DNA of 64,000 nt from Zygaena filipendulae (lineage: Eukaryota; Arthropoda; Insecta; Lepidoptera; Zygaenidae), in NCBI GenBank assembly GCA_907165275.2, contig OU015673.1:6475001-6539000 (forward strand), in the 5' to 3' direction. Both the position numbers and the translations under genes were made by a program. Shown piece after piece: positions 61,486-64,000 of this stretch (within the stretch, counting starts at the first letter, position 1; every line of letters begins with the position of its first letter). Below the pieces are notes generated by a model. It did no database searches, was not told where the DNA came from, and worked only from the letters and a program-made list of their open reading frames with translations.

Positions 61486-64000
61486 ATGGCCGACGGGTTG
61501 GTTAAATTACCACCCAACTTCGATATAAGATCGTCAAACGCCGCAACAGAATGGGAAATATGGCACGAAAGTTTTATTGATTACCTGGTCGGCATAGGTA
61601 AAGATGAGGCCAGTGATAGAGTGAAGTTATCACTTCTGCGCAACATGATGGGCACGGACTCATCACGAGTGTTGATGACATTCCCATTGTCTGGGGAAGA
61701 TGCCAGGGATTACGACAAGGTGATCAAGGCCATCCAACAATACGTCAACCCCAGGATGAACGAGGTTTTTGAGAGATACAAGTTCAATGAGCGCAAACAG
61801 AAAGCAGGCGAGAGTTTTGAAAATTTCTTCACAGATTGTAAGAGATTAATCCAAACATGTAACTATAAAAATAAAACCGAGTCAATAGAAGATCAGCTGC
61901 TAAGAGACAAAATCGTCCATGGGATTAGCGACAAGAAAACTCAAGAGAGCCTGTTGAGAATTGAAAATTTGACTTTGCAAAAGGCGGCAGATTATGTTCG
62001 TACAAGTGAGCAGAGTAAACTACAGGCTAGAGAGATGAATCCTGAGGTTGAGATAGATCGTGTTGTCAAGAATGAAAAAAAAAATTATACCAACAGGCCA
62101 AGTTATTACAACAAAGCTAAAAATAAAGGAAATACAGATAGGAATGATGAATTTTTGTGCCGTAGGTGCAACAAAACCCATGGACCACGTCAATGCCCTG
62201 CATATGGTGAGAAATGTAAGCGATGTGGGCTTCTCAACCATTTCGCTATAGCTTGCAAAGTGCGTAGAAGGATCCAGAATGTTGAAGTAGAAGAAGAATT
62301 GAGAGCAGATAGCTCTAGTTCATCTGATTCCATAGTGTATTGCAACAGAGTCAAAAATGCTAACAAGTCAGATTGGACAGAGGAAATATATATTGAAGAA
62401 AAAAAAATTAACTGTCGACTCGACACTGGAGCCGATGTAAGTGTGATGTCGTTAAAAGTTTTCGAAAGTTTGGACACTCAATTAAAATTAAGTGAAGTAA
62501 GTTTAGAGCTAGAATCTTTTTTGGGTGAAAAAGTTAAACCATTAGGCATGGTTTCTTTGAATTGTAAATTTGGAAAAACAGAATGTTATGAAAATTTTAT
62601 GATTATCGACAATAATTGTGTGCTATTGGGTCTTCCAGGATGTTTAAAATTAAATTTAGTCAAGAGAATACATAAGCTTAATTTAAATATCAAGCAAAAT
62701 GATGAGAAGCAAAAATTTGTGACTATAAATGCAGATATCTTCAGGGGACATGGTAAGTTTCCTAAACCATGTAATATACCGACAATACCACATCAACCTA
62801 TTTGTCACCCTGCATCTAGAGTGCCTATAAGTTTAATGAAGTCATTGAAAACAGAATTAGATAGATTGGTTCAGAGGGGTGCTCTAGAAAAGGTAAATGA
62901 AATTGATTCAGAAGCTTGCATAAACAAAATTGTCATCGTAGAGAAACAGAATAATAAAATAAGGCTTTGTTTAGACCCCACTGATCTTAATAATTATATT
63001 ATAAGAAAACCAAATATATTACTTACTGTCGAGGAGATAGCAATTAAGCTAAGAGATAAGAAATGTTTCACTGTGCTAGATCTTTCTGAAGGCTTTCATC
63101 ATGTGCCTTTAACGCCACAGGCTTCTTGGAAGTGCTGCTTCGCTACTCCATATGGGGTCTATAAATATTTAGTTTTACCCTACGGTCTATCTAATGCACC
63201 AGATGTGTTTCAAGATGAAATCGAAACTTACTTTGGAAATATTCCTAATGTAATCTGCTGGTTTGACGACATACTTGTGATGGGTGCAACAGAGAAGGAG
63301 CATGATGAGGCCCTCGCAAAGGTTGTTAAGAAAGCTAGGGAAATTAAAGCTGTATTTAATAAAGATAAGCTACAATTTAAGCAATGTGAGGTGAAATATG
63401 TAGGTCAAATTTTTAATGGTGCGGGAATGAGAGTGGACAAGGCTAGAGTAGAGTCATTGTTACAATTAAAATCACCGAGTAGTAAAGAAGAGTTACAAAG
63501 AATTATAGGATCTTTTAACTATGTTAGACGTTATGTGCCGGATATGGCTGAATTGTTGTTTCCTTTATGTCAACTCTTGCGTAAGGATATAGAGTTTAGG
63601 TGGTTGCCACATCATGAAAATATATTTAAAGAGTTAAAGGTTAAAATATCTAAAGCTCCAGCCTTGACCTCTTTCAACCCAAAAGAAGATATTATACTAC
63701 AATGTGACAGTTCACAAAATGGTATTGGTTGCTGCTTGTTTCAAAAAGACATTAATAATATATTAAAACTTGTTGCTTGTGTGTCTAGATCAATGAATAG
63801 TGCAGAAATCAATTACAGTCAAACAGAGAAGGAATTACTTGCAATTTATTATGGTACACAGAAATTTCATAAGTATGTATATGGTTCTAACCGTGTGACG
63901 GTCCAAACTGATCACAAACCACTTGTATCAATTTTAAAAAAACCTATCAGTAAAGTGGGTGCTCCTAGACTCAGAAGATTGAGAATTAAACTGTTAAATT
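61486..64000 (+). CDS. Ty3/Gypsy retrotransposon gag-pol (runs off window)
   Basis: From ATG at 61486 the frame is open for 838 codons to the window edge. In order: a gag region with a leucine-rich capsid-like part; a zinc-knuckle region with CKRCGLLNHFAIAC (about 62215-62260); an aspartic protease RLDTGADVSVMS near 62417; a reverse transcriptase with VLDLSEGFHHVPL near 63078 and CWFDDILVMG near 63258 (FDD in place of the usual YxDD box's DDIL context); RNase H with LQCDSSQNGIG near 63700, EKELLAIYYG and QTDHKPL. Gag and pol share one frame. Integrase, any env and the 3' LTR lie outside. No break is visible, so it may be recent. It is an endogenous retroelement, not a host gene. Confidence 0.9.
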   Translation, partial: MADGLVKLPPNFDIRSSNAATEWEIWHESFIDYLVGIGKDEASDRVKLSLLRNMMGTDSSRVLMTFPLSGEDARDYDKVIKAIQQYVNPRMNEVFERYKFNERKQKAGESFENFFTDCKRLIQTCNYKNKTESIEDQLLRDKIVHGISDKKTQESLLRIENLTLQKAADYVRTSEQSKLQAREMNPEVEIDRVVKNEKKNYTNRPSYYNKAKNKGNTDRNDEFLCRRCNKTHGPRQCPAYGEKCKRCGLLNHFAIACKVRRRIQNVEVEEELRADSSSSSDSIVYCNRVKNANKSDWTEEIYIEEKKINCRLDTGADVSVMSLKVFESLDTQLKLSEVSLELESFLGEKVKPLGMVSLNCKFGKTECYENFMIIDNNCVLLGLPGCLKLNLVKRIHKLNLNIKQNDEKQKFVTINADIFRGHGKFPKPCNIPTIPHQPICHPASRVPISLMKSLKTELDRLVQRGALEKVNEIDSEACINKIVIVEKQNNKIRLCLDPTDLNNYIIRKPNILLTVEEIAIKLRDKKCFTVLDLSEGFHHVPLTPQASWKCCFATPYGVYKYLVLPYGLSNAPDVFQDEIETYFGNIPNVICWFDDILVMGATEKEHDEALAKVVKKAREIKAVFNKDKLQFKQCEVKYVGQIFNGAGMRVDKARVESLLQLKSPSSKEELQRIIGSFNYVRRYVPDMAELLFPLCQLLRKDIEFRWLPHHENIFKELKVKISKAPALTSFNPKEDIILQCDSSQNGIGCCLFQKDINNILKLVACVSRSMNSAEINYSQTEKELLAIYYGTQKFHKYVYGSNRVTVQTDHKPLVSILKKPISKVGAPRLRRLRIKLLN

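Overview
This is an AT-rich nuclear window from an insect, almost certainly a moth or butterfly. The genes have short GT-AG exons in long introns packed with mobile elements. More than a dozen short elements have Helitron ends (A|TC at the 5' end; a GC-rich hairpin, then CTAG|T at the 3' end) of the type common in Lepidoptera. Nothing prokaryotic is present.

Four host genes are supported, each by exon-by-exon reading frames that join in phase. (1) 562-6873, + strand: the C-terminal six exons of Maea, a subunit of the CTLH/GID ubiquitin ligase; its first exons lie left of the window. One intron (4917-5644) is a textbook minor-spliceosome AT-AC intron. (2) 12153-34098, - strand: a complete eight-exon ZIP-family metal transporter of the ZIP13 (SLC39A13/Zip99C) type, 389 aa. 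(3) 41749-55616, + strand: a complete eleven-exon F-box plus leucine-rich-repeat protein, 516 aa, with a likely alternative first exon at 39028-39120. (4) 56757-58522, - strand: the large last exon of Trc8/RNF139, a multi-pass membrane RING ubiquitin ligase. Maea and Zip13 converge, Zip13 and the F-box gene diverge, and the F-box gene and Trc8 converge. Three of the four genes belong to ubiquitin ligases, but nothing shows that they act together.

The remaining sequence is mostly transposons. The F-box gene's intron 8 holds a nest readable to the base: a hAT element (48053-51531, 8-bp target duplication GTGGAGCG) carries a Tc1-like transposon inside its transposase frame (48861-50830, TA duplication). 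That Tc1 carries the 3' end of a LINE inside its right terminal repeat (~50364-50757). A palindromic MITE (51160-51431) sits in the hAT's other flank. A second, more decayed Tc1 fills intron 9. The right edge (61486-64000) holds a Ty3/Gypsy gag-pol frame with no stop, running out of the window. A pogo-like deletion derivative, a P-element-like MITE with the start of a THAP transposase, several palindromic MITE families, tRNA-derived SINEs, a LINE reverse-transcriptase fragment and several minisatellites complete the picture.

Other points worth attention are an array of five AGGTCA-N-TGACCT palindromes (ecdysone-receptor-type sites) just past the Zip13 stop codon, a Zip13 intron made almost wholly of tandem repeats, a spacerless perfect 56-bp palindrome, and a Helitron inserted directly after a splice donor.
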